The notes beneath the pieces are model-generated. The model did not search any database. It was not told where the DNA came from and worked only from the letters and a program-made list of their open reading frames with translations. Source: Actinocrispum wychmicini (GTDB taxonomy: Bacteria; Actinomycetota; Actinomycetes; Mycobacteriales; Pseudonocardiaceae). From it: a DNA stretch of 64,000 nucleotides. A program made the position numbers and the translations under genes. Positions 48,819-55,742 of this stretch are shown piece after piece. Within the stretch, counting starts at the first letter, position 1; each line of letters begins with the position of its first letter. The stretch lies in assembly GCF_004345645.1 (NCBI RefSeq), contig NZ_SLWS01000006.1, positions 558,001 through 622,000 on the forward strand, in the 5' to 3' direction.

Positions 48819-49460
48819 TTACGCCGCAGCGTGTTGGGGGTTGATCCGATAGAGACGCTGCCGGAACCGCTGATGCTCGTCAGAGTTGCGCTGAATCGGC
48901 ACGTGGCACCCGGTATCCAGGTCCAGGTGCCCCCACTTGCCGCGCCCCTGCGCGTCGAGGACCCGGGGGCCGCAGATGACCAACGACAGGGTGCGGCCGG
49001 GCTCGACGACCTCAATCACCTCGTGGTAGTCGAGATCGAAGATCCTGTTCACGTCGCCGGCGAGGTTGATCGTGCTGCCCTGATGCACCACGACTCCTGT
49101 AGCTGTGCGGTACCAGTGGTCATCGACGTAGCCGTGGAGCAGCGGATGGGCTTCCATGACCCGCCACGCGTGTGTGTGCGGCTGTGAGGTCTCGCCCTTG
49201 CGGAGGTCGGGCCCGAGCCAGCGCATGATCTTGATGGTCAGATCGTCAGACCGGAACACCACGAACTCGTCCTTGCACGCGAGCGGCACACCGGCGTCAT
49301 CGTCGTCCGGGCCGGGCACGCGCCACCACCGGAGCGGATCGAGCAGCTGATCCCGTGTGAGCGCGGGAACCTCGGGGGCGTGCTCGGCGAGTCCCGCGGT
49401 AGCCGCGTCGAGCATCTCGTCATCGAGTACGAGGCCGGGCACGATCTCGATCGTGTTCAA
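48819..49460 (-). CDS. cupin-like phage protein
   Basis: 213 aa. The core FVVFRSDDLTIKIMRWLGPDLRKGETSQPHTHAWRVMEAHPLLHGYVDDHWYR, with HTH and E, then VVHQGSTINLAGDVNRIFDLDYHEVIEVVEPGRTLSLVICGPRV, matches the two conserved beta-strand motifs of a small cupin with a likely metal site. Function in phages unknown. Confidence 0.7.
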   Translation of the reverse strand: MNTIEIVPGLVLDDEMLDAATAGLAEHAPEVPALTRDQLLDPLRWWRVPGPDDDDAGVPLACKDEFVVFRSDDLTIKIMRWLGPDLRKGETSQPHTHAWRVMEAHPLLHGYVDDHWYRTATGVVVHQGSTINLAGDVNRIFDLDYHEVIEVVEPGRTLSLVICGPRVLDAQGRGKWGHLDLDTGCHVPIQRNSDEHQRFRQRLYRINPQHAAA

Positions 49461-49531
49461 GGGCGGTCCCTTTCGTTGTGCCGCTTGGGTTTCCTCACGC
49501 TATCCGGGTATCTTGAGTGCGGGCGGTTTGA

Positions 49532-49780
49532 CTAGGGACTGTCCAATGGTTGGCACGTCACCGTGTGAGCCGGCTGCTGCCACGGATCCGCGGAAAACCG
49601 CCACCAGCCAGCCGTCAGCGGTACTCGAGTGCCGTCGCGGCGCCACTCGATACTCGCGCACCCGTCGGCGTGGCCGTCGTCCGCCTCATAGCGGACCCAC
49701 GTGCGCGGTGAGACGACCGACTGGGTCCAGGTCCGTGGGGCAATCATCTGAACTACGCCGGTCACGCCCGCATCATCCAT
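49532..49780 (-). CDS. small phage protein
   Basis: 82 aa from ATG 49780, overlapping the upstream gene by 8 bp. VVQMIAPRTWTQSVVSPRTWVRYEADDGHADGCASIEWRRDGTRVPLTAGWWRFSAD. No family recognised. Confidence 0.55.
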   Translation of the reverse strand: MDDAGVTGVVQMIAPRTWTQSVVSPRTWVRYEADDGHADGCASIEWRRDGTRVPLTAGWWRFSADPWQQPAHTVTCQPLDSP

Positions 49781-50141
49781 CGTTCGTCGCCTCTCTCCAG
49801 TCGCTCGACACGGGAACCGTGAACACGACGCCGTTGTGTTCGCGCGCAAGGGTGATCGCCGCCGGCTCGTCGCCCACGAACGACCGCATCCGTCCACCCG
49901 TGCCGTCTACGGCGATGTGGGCGAGCACGGGCGGCGAGCCGGCCGGAGTGAGCGGTGTGCCAGGCCCCTGCGGTGGCGGGAGCAGCATCTGCAACTCGCA
50001 CGCCAGGCACCCTTCGAGCGCCGGGTTGTCCCGCCCTGGGTGCAGCAGTGAGGTGTGGCCACACATCTCGCACGCGACAGCAGTGGGCCCCATGCTGGTG
50101 TAGGACCGCTCGGGGAATTCGCGGTTGCTGCAGGGCTTCAT
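49773..50141 (-). CDS. small zinc-ribbon phage protein
   Basis: 122 aa from ATG 50141 (ATGA with the DUF6221 gene). N-terminal MKPCSNREFPERSYTSMGPTAVACEMCGHTSLLHPG has Cys residues for a metal site, followed by CLACELQMLLPP. The start matches a truncated paralogue at 50497-50595. Confidence 0.65.
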   Translation of the reverse strand: MKPCSNREFPERSYTSMGPTAVACEMCGHTSLLHPGRDNPALEGCLACELQMLLPPPQGPGTPLTPAGSPPVLAHIAVDGTGGRMRSFVGDEPAAITLAREHNGVVFTVPVSSDWREATNDG

Positions 50142-50500
50142 GGCGTCCACTCCAGCCGGTAGTCGGGATGTGTGGACCACTCCGTCGCGAGGTCCTTGAA
50201 CACCCTGGCGGCGAACCGGTCGGGCGTGAAGAAGAGGCACGTCTCCACGACCGCCCGCTTAGCCTCGACGGCGCGGAGTACACGATCCGGCCCGAACGTC
50301 ACGATCAGGTCCAAGCCAGCGCGATGTCCCGGCTTAGGGTATGACCGCACGATCGACTCGACGCGGCCAGTCGGCCAGTAAGCGGCGCCCGCGCGGTCGT
50401 GGTCGTCGGGGAACACGTGCGCCTCCTTGACGAGTTGCGCGAGCGCGCTCTCCTCGTCGAGCCGGGCGCGGATGAACTCCACGATGTCGTTGTCGCTCAC
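50138..50500 (-). CDS. DUF6221-family protein
   Basis: 120 aa from GTG 50500. DIVEFIRARLDEESALAQLVKEAH, WPTGRVESIVRSYPKPGHRAGLDLIVTFGPDRVLRAVEAKRAVVE and a C-terminal ATEWSTHPDYRLEW match the actinophage family DUF6221. Function unknown. Coupled to the tiny ORF upstream (GTGA). Confidence 0.75.
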   Translation of the reverse strand: MSDNDIVEFIRARLDEESALAQLVKEAHVFPDDHDRAGAAYWPTGRVESIVRSYPKPGHRAGLDLIVTFGPDRVLRAVEAKRAVVETCLFFTPDRFAARVFKDLATEWSTHPDYRLEWTP

Positions 50501-50595
50501 GTTGTCCAGTCCTTGAGGAAGGTCGGCCCGATGTTTCCCGAGGCGCTCTTGCCGTAGCCGAGACCGTGGAACTCCCGGTTGATACAAGGCTTCAC
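50497..50595 (-). CDS. truncated paralogue (32 aa) of the 49773 gene
   Basis: GTG start 50595. It reads MKPCINREFHGLGYGKSASG then NIGPTFLKDWTT. The first 9 residues match MKPCSNREF at 50141, after which the metal-site half is missing. GTGA coupling to DUF6221 suggests that it is still translated. Confidence 0.55.
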   Translation of the reverse strand: MKPCINREFHGLGYGKSASGNIGPTFLKDWTT

Positions 50596-50597
50596 GG

Positions 50598-50729
50598 TCA
50601 CTCCAGGGTTCTCTCGGTGCCGATCTCGGGGTAGTCGTTGCTCGTGTCCCGCCAGCCTTGGGCGGTGAGCCATGTGCGGTCCTCGGGAAGAAGGGCCTCG
50701 ATCGCCTCCCGGTCGTCTGGCGTGGTCAT
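50598..50729 (-). CDS. tiny coupled ORF (43 aa)
   Basis: TTPDDREAIEALLPEDRTWLTAQGWRDTSNDYPEIGTERTLE from ATG 50729, ATGA with the previous gene. No family recognised. Confidence 0.5.
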   Translation of the reverse strand: MTTPDDREAIEALLPEDRTWLTAQGWRDTSNDYPEIGTERTLE

Positions 50730-50908
50730 GGTCTGTCGGCTTCCTCGTCGACTTCCTGGACCTGGTCGCGCACGAACCATGATTCGTGGCCGGTTCCTCG
50801 GGTGTGGGCAGCGGCCCATTTGCCGCGCTCCCCGGCTGACCCGAACGGCATGATCAGGTCACCGGTGCCGCACGCCCGACATACGAGCAGGTAGACGGGG
50901 TCAGTCAT
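50726..50908 (-). CDS. small zinc-ribbon-like protein
   Basis: 60 aa. VYLLVCRACGTGDLIMPFGS, then HTRGTGHESWFVRDQVQE; a CxxC-His pattern common to actinophage single-domain Zn proteins. ATGA on both sides. Confidence 0.6.
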   Translation of the reverse strand: MTDPVYLLVCRACGTGDLIMPFGSAGERGKWAAAHTRGTGHESWFVRDQVQEVDEEADRP

Positions 50909-51474
50909 CGATCTCCTTCGATGCCGTGGGCGCGCAGGATCCGCCTGATGTGTTCGCGGGTGTAGCCAGTGGAGCGGGTGATGTCTGCGAGGTGCATGCC
51001 TTCTCGGGCGGCTTGGGCGATGCGTTCACGACTCCAATCTGACCGGAGGAACGGACATCGGGGATTATTCACAGCCCATTCGATGTCCTCCTCGCTAAGC
51101 CCGGCTGCCCTCGCACTTTGGATGGTCGTTTGCATGAGTTGACTAGTCCGCGGTTGGTGAGACCGATCCCTAATAATCGTGAACCAGTACTTCGGTATTT
51201 CATCAAGACGCTTAAGTCGCTTGAGCGACTCCGTCTGATGTCGACGACGACGCTGGACGTTGTACAGCGGCTGCTCGTTAACTATTGCCGCCGCTTCAGC
51301 AGCCTCAACATCCTGTCGAGTCCCGTGGCGCTCCAGTGTGATCGTTGAAGCCTCCGTCCACCACGATTTGCCCGCTCTGTGCTCCTTGAACCGCTGGCTG
51401 ACGTCGAGCGTGATACCCACATACAGTAAGCGGCCGTCTCGATCGAACATCCGGTAAAGCGCCTGCGTAGTCAC
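50905..51474 (-). CDS. GIY-YIG nuclease with C-terminal HTH
   Basis: 189 aa from GTG 51474 (GTGA overlap). Start QALYRMFDRDGRLLYVGITLDVSQRFKEHRAGKSWWTEASTI is a GIY-YIG core: A-L-Y and Y-V-G strands, the R of RFKEH, then E of AAEAAAIVNEQPLYNVQ. The C-terminal SDWSRERIAQAAREGMHLADITRSTGYTREHIRRILRAHGIEG is a resolvase-like HTH. The middle of the gene has visibly lower GC than its neighbours (51050-51330), a sign of separate origin. It may be a homing, anti-host or superinfection nuclease. Confidence 0.8.
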   Translation of the reverse strand: MTTQALYRMFDRDGRLLYVGITLDVSQRFKEHRAGKSWWTEASTITLERHGTRQDVEAAEAAAIVNEQPLYNVQRRRRHQTESLKRLKRLDEIPKYWFTIIRDRSHQPRTSQLMQTTIQSARAAGLSEEDIEWAVNNPRCPFLRSDWSRERIAQAAREGMHLADITRSTGYTREHIRRILRAHGIEGDR

Positions 51475-51668
51475 GACTCCCTCTCTGGTCGGGGGGGCAA
51501 TTCGGCGCCGGGTTCCCGCAGCCACCAAGCCAGGAGCTGCTTGGTGATCTTCGAGGGGTCGGTGCCGGCGTTGTGGGTGGTGGCTTGGAGCCGTGCCTTG
51601 AACTCCAAGGGCATGCGGACCTCTAGGGGGCGGTTGCCTCTGCGTTCGTTGCGGGGGTCACTGGCCAT
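51471..51668 (-). CDS. ribbon-helix-helix protein, probably leaderless
   Basis: 65 aa from ATG 51668. RPLEVRMPLEFKARLQATTHNAGTDPSKITKQLLAWWLREPGAELPP has the short beta strand plus two helices of an Arc/CopG-type RHH. The -10 box of its promoter ends 5 bp before the ATG, so the mRNA should be leaderless. It is the first leftward early gene, and its promoter contains a GTGTCCGGACAC palindrome, so autoregulation is likely. Confidence 0.7.
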   Translation of the reverse strand: MASDPRNERRGNRPLEVRMPLEFKARLQATTHNAGTDPSKITKQLLAWWLREPGAELPPRPERES

Positions 51669-51673
51669 GCCTA

Positions 51674-51702
51674 ACCCTATCATCGTGTCCGGACACCGAC
51701 AA
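51674..51702 (-). promoter_or_regulatory. leftward early promoter with operator in the spacer
   Basis: Minus strand: -35 TTGTCG (51702-51697), 17-bp spacer, -10 TAGGGT (51679-51674). The spacer contains the palindrome GTGTCCGGACAC (51685-51696). It drives the RHH gene at 51668, presumably as a leaderless transcript. Confidence 0.65.
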
Positions 51703-51737
51703 CTGGACGTTACCTCTAAAGAATCTTTTCTCACCTA

Positions 51738-51766
51738 TTGTTGGTGTCCGGACACCATGCTACAGT
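51738..51766 (+). promoter_or_regulatory. rightward early promoter with operator in the spacer
   Basis: Plus strand: -35 TTGTTG (51738-51743), 17-bp spacer, -10 TACAGT (51761-51766). The 14-bp perfect palindrome GGTGTCCGGACACC (51743-51756) starts at the -35 end and fills most of the spacer. It lies 31 bp before the start at 51797. The two palindromes are centred 59 bp apart. Confidence 0.7.
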
Positions 51767-51796
51767 TATTACATCAGCAAGAGAGAGGAACCGGAA

Positions 51797-51985
51797 ATGG
51801 CCACCCAGCAGAACACCACCAAGACCCCCACCACCTACAACAAGGTCAAGGTCGGCGACATGATCGACGGAGAGGTCATCATCAGCAAGCGCCGGCACGA
51901 CGGCCACGTGACCCTCTGCTTCTCCAGCGAGCTGGCCTGGGGACCTTGGACCCCCGCCAACACCCCCGTCAGCGTCTGGCGATAG
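51797..51985 (+). CDS. small phage protein, first rightward gene
   Basis: 62 aa. GAGAGG SD. TYNKVKVGDMIDGEVIISKRRHDGHVTLCFSSELAWGPWTPANTPVSVW reads as a small beta-barrel. First gene of the rightward promoter and followed by a strong hairpin, so it may be made at high level. Confidence 0.65.
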   Translation: MATQQNTTKTPTTYNKVKVGDMIDGEVIISKRRHDGHVTLCFSSELAWGPWTPANTPVSVWR

Positions 51986-51991
51986 CCGACC

Positions 51992-52013
51992 GGCCCCCGG
52001 GAAACCGGGGGCC
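51992..52013 (+). terminator. hairpin with GAAA loop after 51985
   Basis: GGCCCCCGG (51992-52000), loop GAAA, CCGGGGGCC (52005-52013). Perfect 9-bp stem, no T-run. It may reduce read-through into the SWIM-type gene or stabilise the first transcript. Confidence 0.65.
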
Positions 52014-52064
52014 ACCACTCCAACTCCTCTCGCTTGCTGACCCTAACTAAGTAATGGGGTTCCC

Positions 52065-52415
52065 ATGGCCACATCCATCGCCACCGCCAAGTGCACCCGC
52101 TGCGGCCGTGCCCTCCGCTCCGCCACCTCCATCGCCGCCGGCATGGGCCGCACCTGCAAAGCCAAGGTCGCCGCGGCCGCCGCCAAATGTGCCGCCGCCA
52201 CCGTCTACAAGCCGGCCCAGATCGCCAAAGCGGCCGAGCTGGTCGAGTTGGCCGCGATCGTGCGCGTCCGCTTCGCCGTCTTCACCCCCGTGTCCAGCCG
52301 CGGCGACGACCTGTACATGGTCAACGCCGCCACCCGAACCTGCAGCTGCCCGGCCGGGGAGAAGGGCCTGGCCTGCTACCACCTCGCAGCTGCGGAGATC
52401 TTGACCGCCGCCTGA
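52065..52415 (+). CDS. SWIM-type zinc-finger protein with DUF6011-like N-terminus
   Basis: 116 aa. N-terminal KCTRCGRALRSATSIAAGMGRTCKAK is the CxxCGR.L....GMGRTC pattern of DUF6011, and the C-terminal CSCPAGEKGLACYHLAAAEIL is a SWIM zinc finger (CxC...CxH). Both are nucleic-acid-type Zn modules common in actinophages. Confidence 0.8.
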   Translation: MATSIATAKCTRCGRALRSATSIAAGMGRTCKAKVAAAAAKCAAATVYKPAQIAKAAELVELAAIVRVRFAVFTPVSSRGDDLYMVNAATRTCSCPAGEKGLACYHLAAAEILTAA

Positions 52416-52468
52416 TCCCTGTCGTACGCGCCAACGGATCCGCACCCCACCGAACGGAGCAACTTGAG

Positions 52469-52993
52469 ATGACCACCGCCCGCTACACCGTGCACACCTT
52501 CCAGGCCGACACCGCCGAAGGCGGCGGCACCAAGTACGCCGTCATCGACACCACCCGCACGCCCGAGCAGGGCCGCGTGGTCTACGACCGCGAGATCGGC
52601 GGCCATCTGTTCACCCGGGACCACGCGCAGGCCACCCAGTGGGCCGACGACCTGAACACACAGAACGAGAAACTACGCGCTGCCGGCGCGGAGTTCGTGG
52701 CGAACGCGCGCACCGTCGTGCTCGGCGAGGTTCTGTCCGCCGACTCCGGTCGCGAGTGGCCGGAGCTGGGCTACACCCGGCGGGACATCCTTGACCAGCT
52801 GCACGACCGGGCGTTGGCCGAGTACACCGAACCCGACCCGTTCGGCCAATCCGAGAAATCCCATCGGGACGCGATGCGCAAGACCGCCGCGTGGCTGTTC
52901 ACGTACCAGATCCACATGGAGTTGGTGCACGCGACGGGTTACTACCGGACCGCGCTCGTTGACGAGCTGCACGCTCGCGCTCAGCGCCTCTGA
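52469..52993 (+). CDS. hypothetical phage protein
   Basis: 174 aa from ATG 52469. ARYTVHTFQADTAEGGGTKYAVIDTTRTPEQGRVVYDREIGGHLFTRDHAQATQWADDLN then a helical second half (SEKSHRDAMRKTAAWLFTYQIHMELVHATGYYRTALVDELHARAQ). No family recognised. Confidence 0.65.
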   Translation: MTTARYTVHTFQADTAEGGGTKYAVIDTTRTPEQGRVVYDREIGGHLFTRDHAQATQWADDLNTQNEKLRAAGAEFVANARTVVLGEVLSADSGREWPELGYTRRDILDQLHDRALAEYTEPDPFGQSEKSHRDAMRKTAAWLFTYQIHMELVHATGYYRTALVDELHARAQRL

Positions 52994-53028
52994 ATCACCC
53001 CGAAGGGTGTCCTATGTAGAGTTACGTC

Positions 53029-53337
53029 ATGGTTGCTGTCCGGATGACGCTCCAGACCCGGCTCGTACTACGCGTCCTGCTCGACGCCCCGGAAGACCAA
53101 CGTCTCTACGGACTGGAGATCAGCAGAACCACCGGACTGCTGACGGCCACGATCTACCCGATCTTGACCCGGCTGGAGGTCGCGGGCTGGGTCGAGAGCT
53201 GTTGGGAGGACATCAATCCGGCCGCGGAGGGCCGACCACGGCGGCGCTACTACCAGATGCCCATCGCGGGCAGGCTCCACGCGGCGACAGAGTTACAGCG
53301 GGCGGACGAGGCCGAAGCAACACGCCGCCGCCAGTAG
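53029..53337 (+). CDS. PadR-type winged-helix regulator
   Basis: 102 aa. RMTLQTRLVLRVLLDAPEDQRLYGLEISRTTGLLTATIYPILTRLEVAGWVESCWED, then GRPRRRYYQM: a single PadR_N winged helix without the C-terminal dimer domain. The last gene of the rightward set, convergent with the leftward operon at 53363. Confidence 0.85.
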   Translation: MVAVRMTLQTRLVLRVLLDAPEDQRLYGLEISRTTGLLTATIYPILTRLEVAGWVESCWEDINPAAEGRPRRRYYQMPIAGRLHAATELQRADEAEATRRRQ

Positions 53338-53362
53338 ACGACCTCACCCAGGTCCCGCCGAG

Positions 53363-54010
53363 TCAGGACGCCTCGACCGCCAACTCCACCAACTCGAGGC
53401 CCACGTACCCGCGGCGGCATTGACCACACCGCACACCTTCACAGGACGAGCCGTCCTCCGCGTCACGCACGGTGGCCCGGTACACGCGCCCGCCGCACCC
53501 TGGAGTGCGGCACTCTCCGACCTGCGGCGGCGGCTGGTCATGGGCCCGCGCGCGGGCCTGCCGCCACAGGCCGTCGATGATGCCCGCGAGGTCGGTGATC
53601 CACTCGTCGCCGGCGCACCGGTCCAGCGACGTCAGCACGTAGGCCCAGTCGGTCGCGGCCCGCTGGGTGCGCGGGCTGGTGTCGTCGAACTCCGCGCGCA
53701 GCCAGGCGGCGACGTGGTGCAGTTGGTGGCGGATGGACCACGGCGGTTGCGGTTCGCAGTCGGGTCCGAGCATCACTGGCCGGGACCGCCGGTCGAGCAT
53801 GACGACGACGTCGACGTTGATCGGCGGCTGGCTGGCGTGGCCGGGGGCGCCGCGGTCGGTGATCCCGGTGGCTGCTGGGGCGGTGCTGGCGGTGAGGATG
53901 TCTTCGTAGTCGAGCAGTTCGCGGAGTTTGCGGCGTAGGTCGGCGATGCAGGCGTGGCAGGCGTACCGGTGGTGTGCGTCGCGGTGGTCGCAGATCAGGC
54001 AGGTGCTCAC
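53363..54010 (-). CDS. zinc-ribbon phage protein with two Cys clusters
   Basis: 215 aa from GTG 54010. N-terminal STCLICDHRDAHHRYACHACIADLRRKL and C-terminal ECRTPGCGGRVYRATVRDAEDGSSCEGVRCGQCRRGYVGLEL each hold Cys4-type sites. The middle is helical with WSIRHQLHHVAAWLRAEFDD, LTSLDRCAGDEWITDLAGIIDGLWRQAR. This architecture is common in actinomycete prophages. Confidence 0.75.
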   Translation of the reverse strand: MSTCLICDHRDAHHRYACHACIADLRRKLRELLDYEDILTASTAPAATGITDRGAPGHASQPPINVDVVVMLDRRSRPVMLGPDCEPQPPWSIRHQLHHVAAWLRAEFDDTSPRTQRAATDWAYVLTSLDRCAGDEWITDLAGIIDGLWRQARARAHDQPPPQVGECRTPGCGGRVYRATVRDAEDGSSCEGVRCGQCRRGYVGLELVELAVEAS

Positions 54011-54128
54011 GTGGGCCGCCTTTCGCCGGGTGACTCGGTTACTGGACAGTATGCGGACGGGTCCGATCAACGGATGGGTCGTGGGTGTCGCTGTTTGATC
54101 ACGGCGCTCACGGGCCAGACGCGGGGTG

Positions 54129-54365
54129 TCAGGACTGCTCCCAGTCGAACGGTGAGATCCGCGTGATCGGTACCTCGTGGCCGGTCAGTGGATTGATCAT
54201 CGCGGTCACGTGCGGGAACACGCTGTGCGGCAGGACCATTGTCGGGTCTTGTATGGGTTTGGCCTCCCCGGCGTCGGTGCAGGCGATCTCGAAGGTGCGC
54301 TGGAACTCCGCCCAGGTGTAGTCCAATGGTGTGTCCCATGTGTGTGTCCAGTCGTTCGCTGGCAC
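54129..54365 (-). CDS. small phage protein
   Basis: 78 aa. WTHTWDTPLDYTWAEFQRTFEIACTDAGEAKPIQDPTMVLPHSVFPHVTAMINPLTGHEVPIT. No family recognised. Starts 4 bp after the preceding stop. The 118 bp between its end and 54010 holds nothing I can support. Confidence 0.55.
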   Translation of the reverse strand: MPANDWTHTWDTPLDYTWAEFQRTFEIACTDAGEAKPIQDPTMVLPHSVFPHVTAMINPLTGHEVPITRISPFDWEQS

Positions 54366-54368
54366 GTG

Positions 54369-55283
54369 TTACAAACCTTTGGCGGCGAGCCATGCCTGGG
54401 CGGCTTGTTGGACGCGGTGGTTGGCGCCGACGTGGTGCTCGGTCACCCACGGGCGAAGAGCCGCCGCCAGAACCTGGTCAGCAGGATCCACAGGCGACGG
54501 AGCAGGCTGGGGCGGAACGTGCCCGGGAAACGGACGGCCGGTGAGGGCGAGGTAGTCACTGGCGAGCGCCGCCACATCCACTCCGGCCTGGAATGCCGCC
54601 GTGCCAAGGTGTTCCGGCCAGATCACGACCCAGGCTTCCTCGACCTGGCGCTCCCAGAACGCGTCGGTCGTGCCGATGATCTCGGCCCAGGTGATGACGT
54701 CGATGTCGTCGCCACGGGTGGCCGAGGAGTACCGGCCGGCGAGGACGGCGTGGCCGCCCCACACATTGGATGGCGTGCAGTCCCAGAGGCCGGTGGTCGT
54801 TTGGGTCTGTTGTGCGACTTCGAGGTTCACGCCGAGCAGTAGGCTGCCGAAGATGCTGATCGACGCACGGACCTCGTCCAGGTTGGCCACGTCGACCTTG
54901 GCGAATCCCAGGCATGTGGTGCCACCGATGCCGCCGGCGTGGACTGCTTCCAGCATGGTTTGCAGGTCGACCCCGTTGTCGTCGGCGCCGGTGGCTGGGT
55001 CGAAGTCGGGGTTGCCGCTGCGGCGGTAGAGGTCAAACACGTCTGCGAGCGTGGGGCTGGTTTCGTGGTCCGTCAGGTATTTGGTGACCTGCTTGCGGAG
55101 GTTCGCGGTGGCGGCCGGGCCGCACACGCCGAACCGGTCGTTCGCGTACAGGGCCCAGTCACGGATGTTCGAGAGGTGGTCGACCGTGGTCGGGTGTGCT
55201 GGCGCAGTGTCCAGGCGGAGGAAGCGGCCGGCGTGGAGCGCGGGGGCGTCCTTTGGCGGCCTGCGGCCGAGGGCGTAGGTCAT
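54369..55283 (-). CDS. papain-like (C1-type) peptidase-fold protein
   Basis: 304 aa from ATG 55283 (GGAG SD, ATGA coupling). WALYANDRFGVCGPAATANLRKQVTKYL gives a Cys in the papain-type site followed by a helix. WDCTPSNVWGGHAVLAGRYS holds the His, and DDIDVITWAEIIGTTDAFWERQVEEAWVVIWPEHLG the last strands. The C-terminal tail is a small helical domain (LRPWVTEHHVGANHRVQQAAQAWLAAKGL). Whether it is an active protease is not certain. It lies 99 bp from a near-perfect SOS box. Confidence 0.7.
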   Translation of the reverse strand: MTYALGRRPPKDAPALHAGRFLRLDTAPAHPTTVDHLSNIRDWALYANDRFGVCGPAATANLRKQVTKYLTDHETSPTLADVFDLYRRSGNPDFDPATGADDNGVDLQTMLEAVHAGGIGGTTCLGFAKVDVANLDEVRASISIFGSLLLGVNLEVAQQTQTTTGLWDCTPSNVWGGHAVLAGRYSSATRGDDIDVITWAEIIGTTDAFWERQVEEAWVVIWPEHLGTAAFQAGVDVAALASDYLALTGRPFPGHVPPQPAPSPVDPADQVLAAALRPWVTEHHVGANHRVQQAAQAWLAAKGL

Positions 55284-55354
55284 GGGCACTCTCCTGGGTT
55301 GAGGTCGGGCTGTGCGGTTGCGTCGGCGGTTTCGGGGTCGACGTTGGCGGTCAT
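55280..55354 (-). CDS. tiny coupled ORF (24 aa)
   Basis: MTANVDPETADATAQPDLNP then GECP. GGGAGG lies 10 nt upstream of the ATG and its TGA overlaps the peptidase-like ATG (ATGA). Probably a leader cistron for translational coupling. Confidence 0.45.
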   Translation of the reverse strand: MTANVDPETADATAQPDLNPGECP

Positions 55355-55381
55355 GTCGTCAACACCTCCCGGTCAACGTTG

Positions 55382-55397
55382 TCGAACGTGTGTTCGC
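55382..55397 (-). promoter_or_regulatory. actinobacterial SOS box (LexA site)
   Basis: TCGAACGTGTGTTCGC matches the TCGAAC-N4-GTTCGA consensus at 11 of 12 fixed positions. It is 28 bp upstream of the 55354 ATG. A TTGAAA at 55405-55400 (minus strand) could be the -35, so the site would sit between -35 and -10. Confidence 0.7.
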
Positions 55398-55423
55398 TAT
55401 TTCAAAGATAGAACTACTGGACT

Positions 55424-55443
55424 CGGATAGTTGCGGATAGTTG
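55424..55443. repeat. tandem 10-bp repeat CGGATAGTTG x2
   Basis: Two exact copies side by side just upstream of the SOS-box promoter. They may bind an activator or be part of the upstream operator. Confidence 0.6.
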
Positions 55444-55493
55444 CGGCGTGGCCTGCGGTTTCGGGGGTGAGTCCGTAGGGCAACAGCCCGCTG

Positions 55494-55742
55494 TCACTGG
55501 AACGTGATGGGCCCGGTGATGTGGTCCGCCTGGATGACGGAGCCGGTCACGGTGCCTGTGATGACGTTGCGTGGGCTGTCGCGGGGCGGTTCGTCGTCGA
55601 TGGGGAGCTGGTCAACGCCGGGGCACCGCCCGATGGTGTAGCCCTGGCGTGTGAGCTGGTTGTGCGCGCCGAGTGTGCCGGTCGCCCTGAGCGCGTGTCC
55701 GGTTCGGCATTCCGGGCAGATACCGCGTGGTGGCTTGGTCAC
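55494..55742 (-). CDS. zinc-ribbon protein with RHIM-like amyloid motif
   Basis: 82 aa. N-terminal RGICPECRTGHALRATGTLGAHNQLTRQGYTIGRCPG is the single Zn ribbon of many actinophage proteins. The last 24 residues read NVITGTVTGSVIQADHITGP then ITFQ, which matches the RHIM-like bacterial amyloid signalling pattern (N.xxG.V.G.VIQA..I.G.I.F) of actinomycete NLR and effector-associated proteins. ATGA coupling with the RHH gene. Function is inferred only. Confidence 0.6.
   Translation of the reverse strand: MTKPPRGICPECRTGHALRATGTLGAHNQLTRQGYTIGRCPGVDQLPIDDEPPRDSPRNVITGTVTGSVIQADHITGPITFQ

Noticed and set aside
54011..54128. Short leftward ORFs between 54129 and 54010
   Set aside because: Only 15-20 codons without SD; not supportable.
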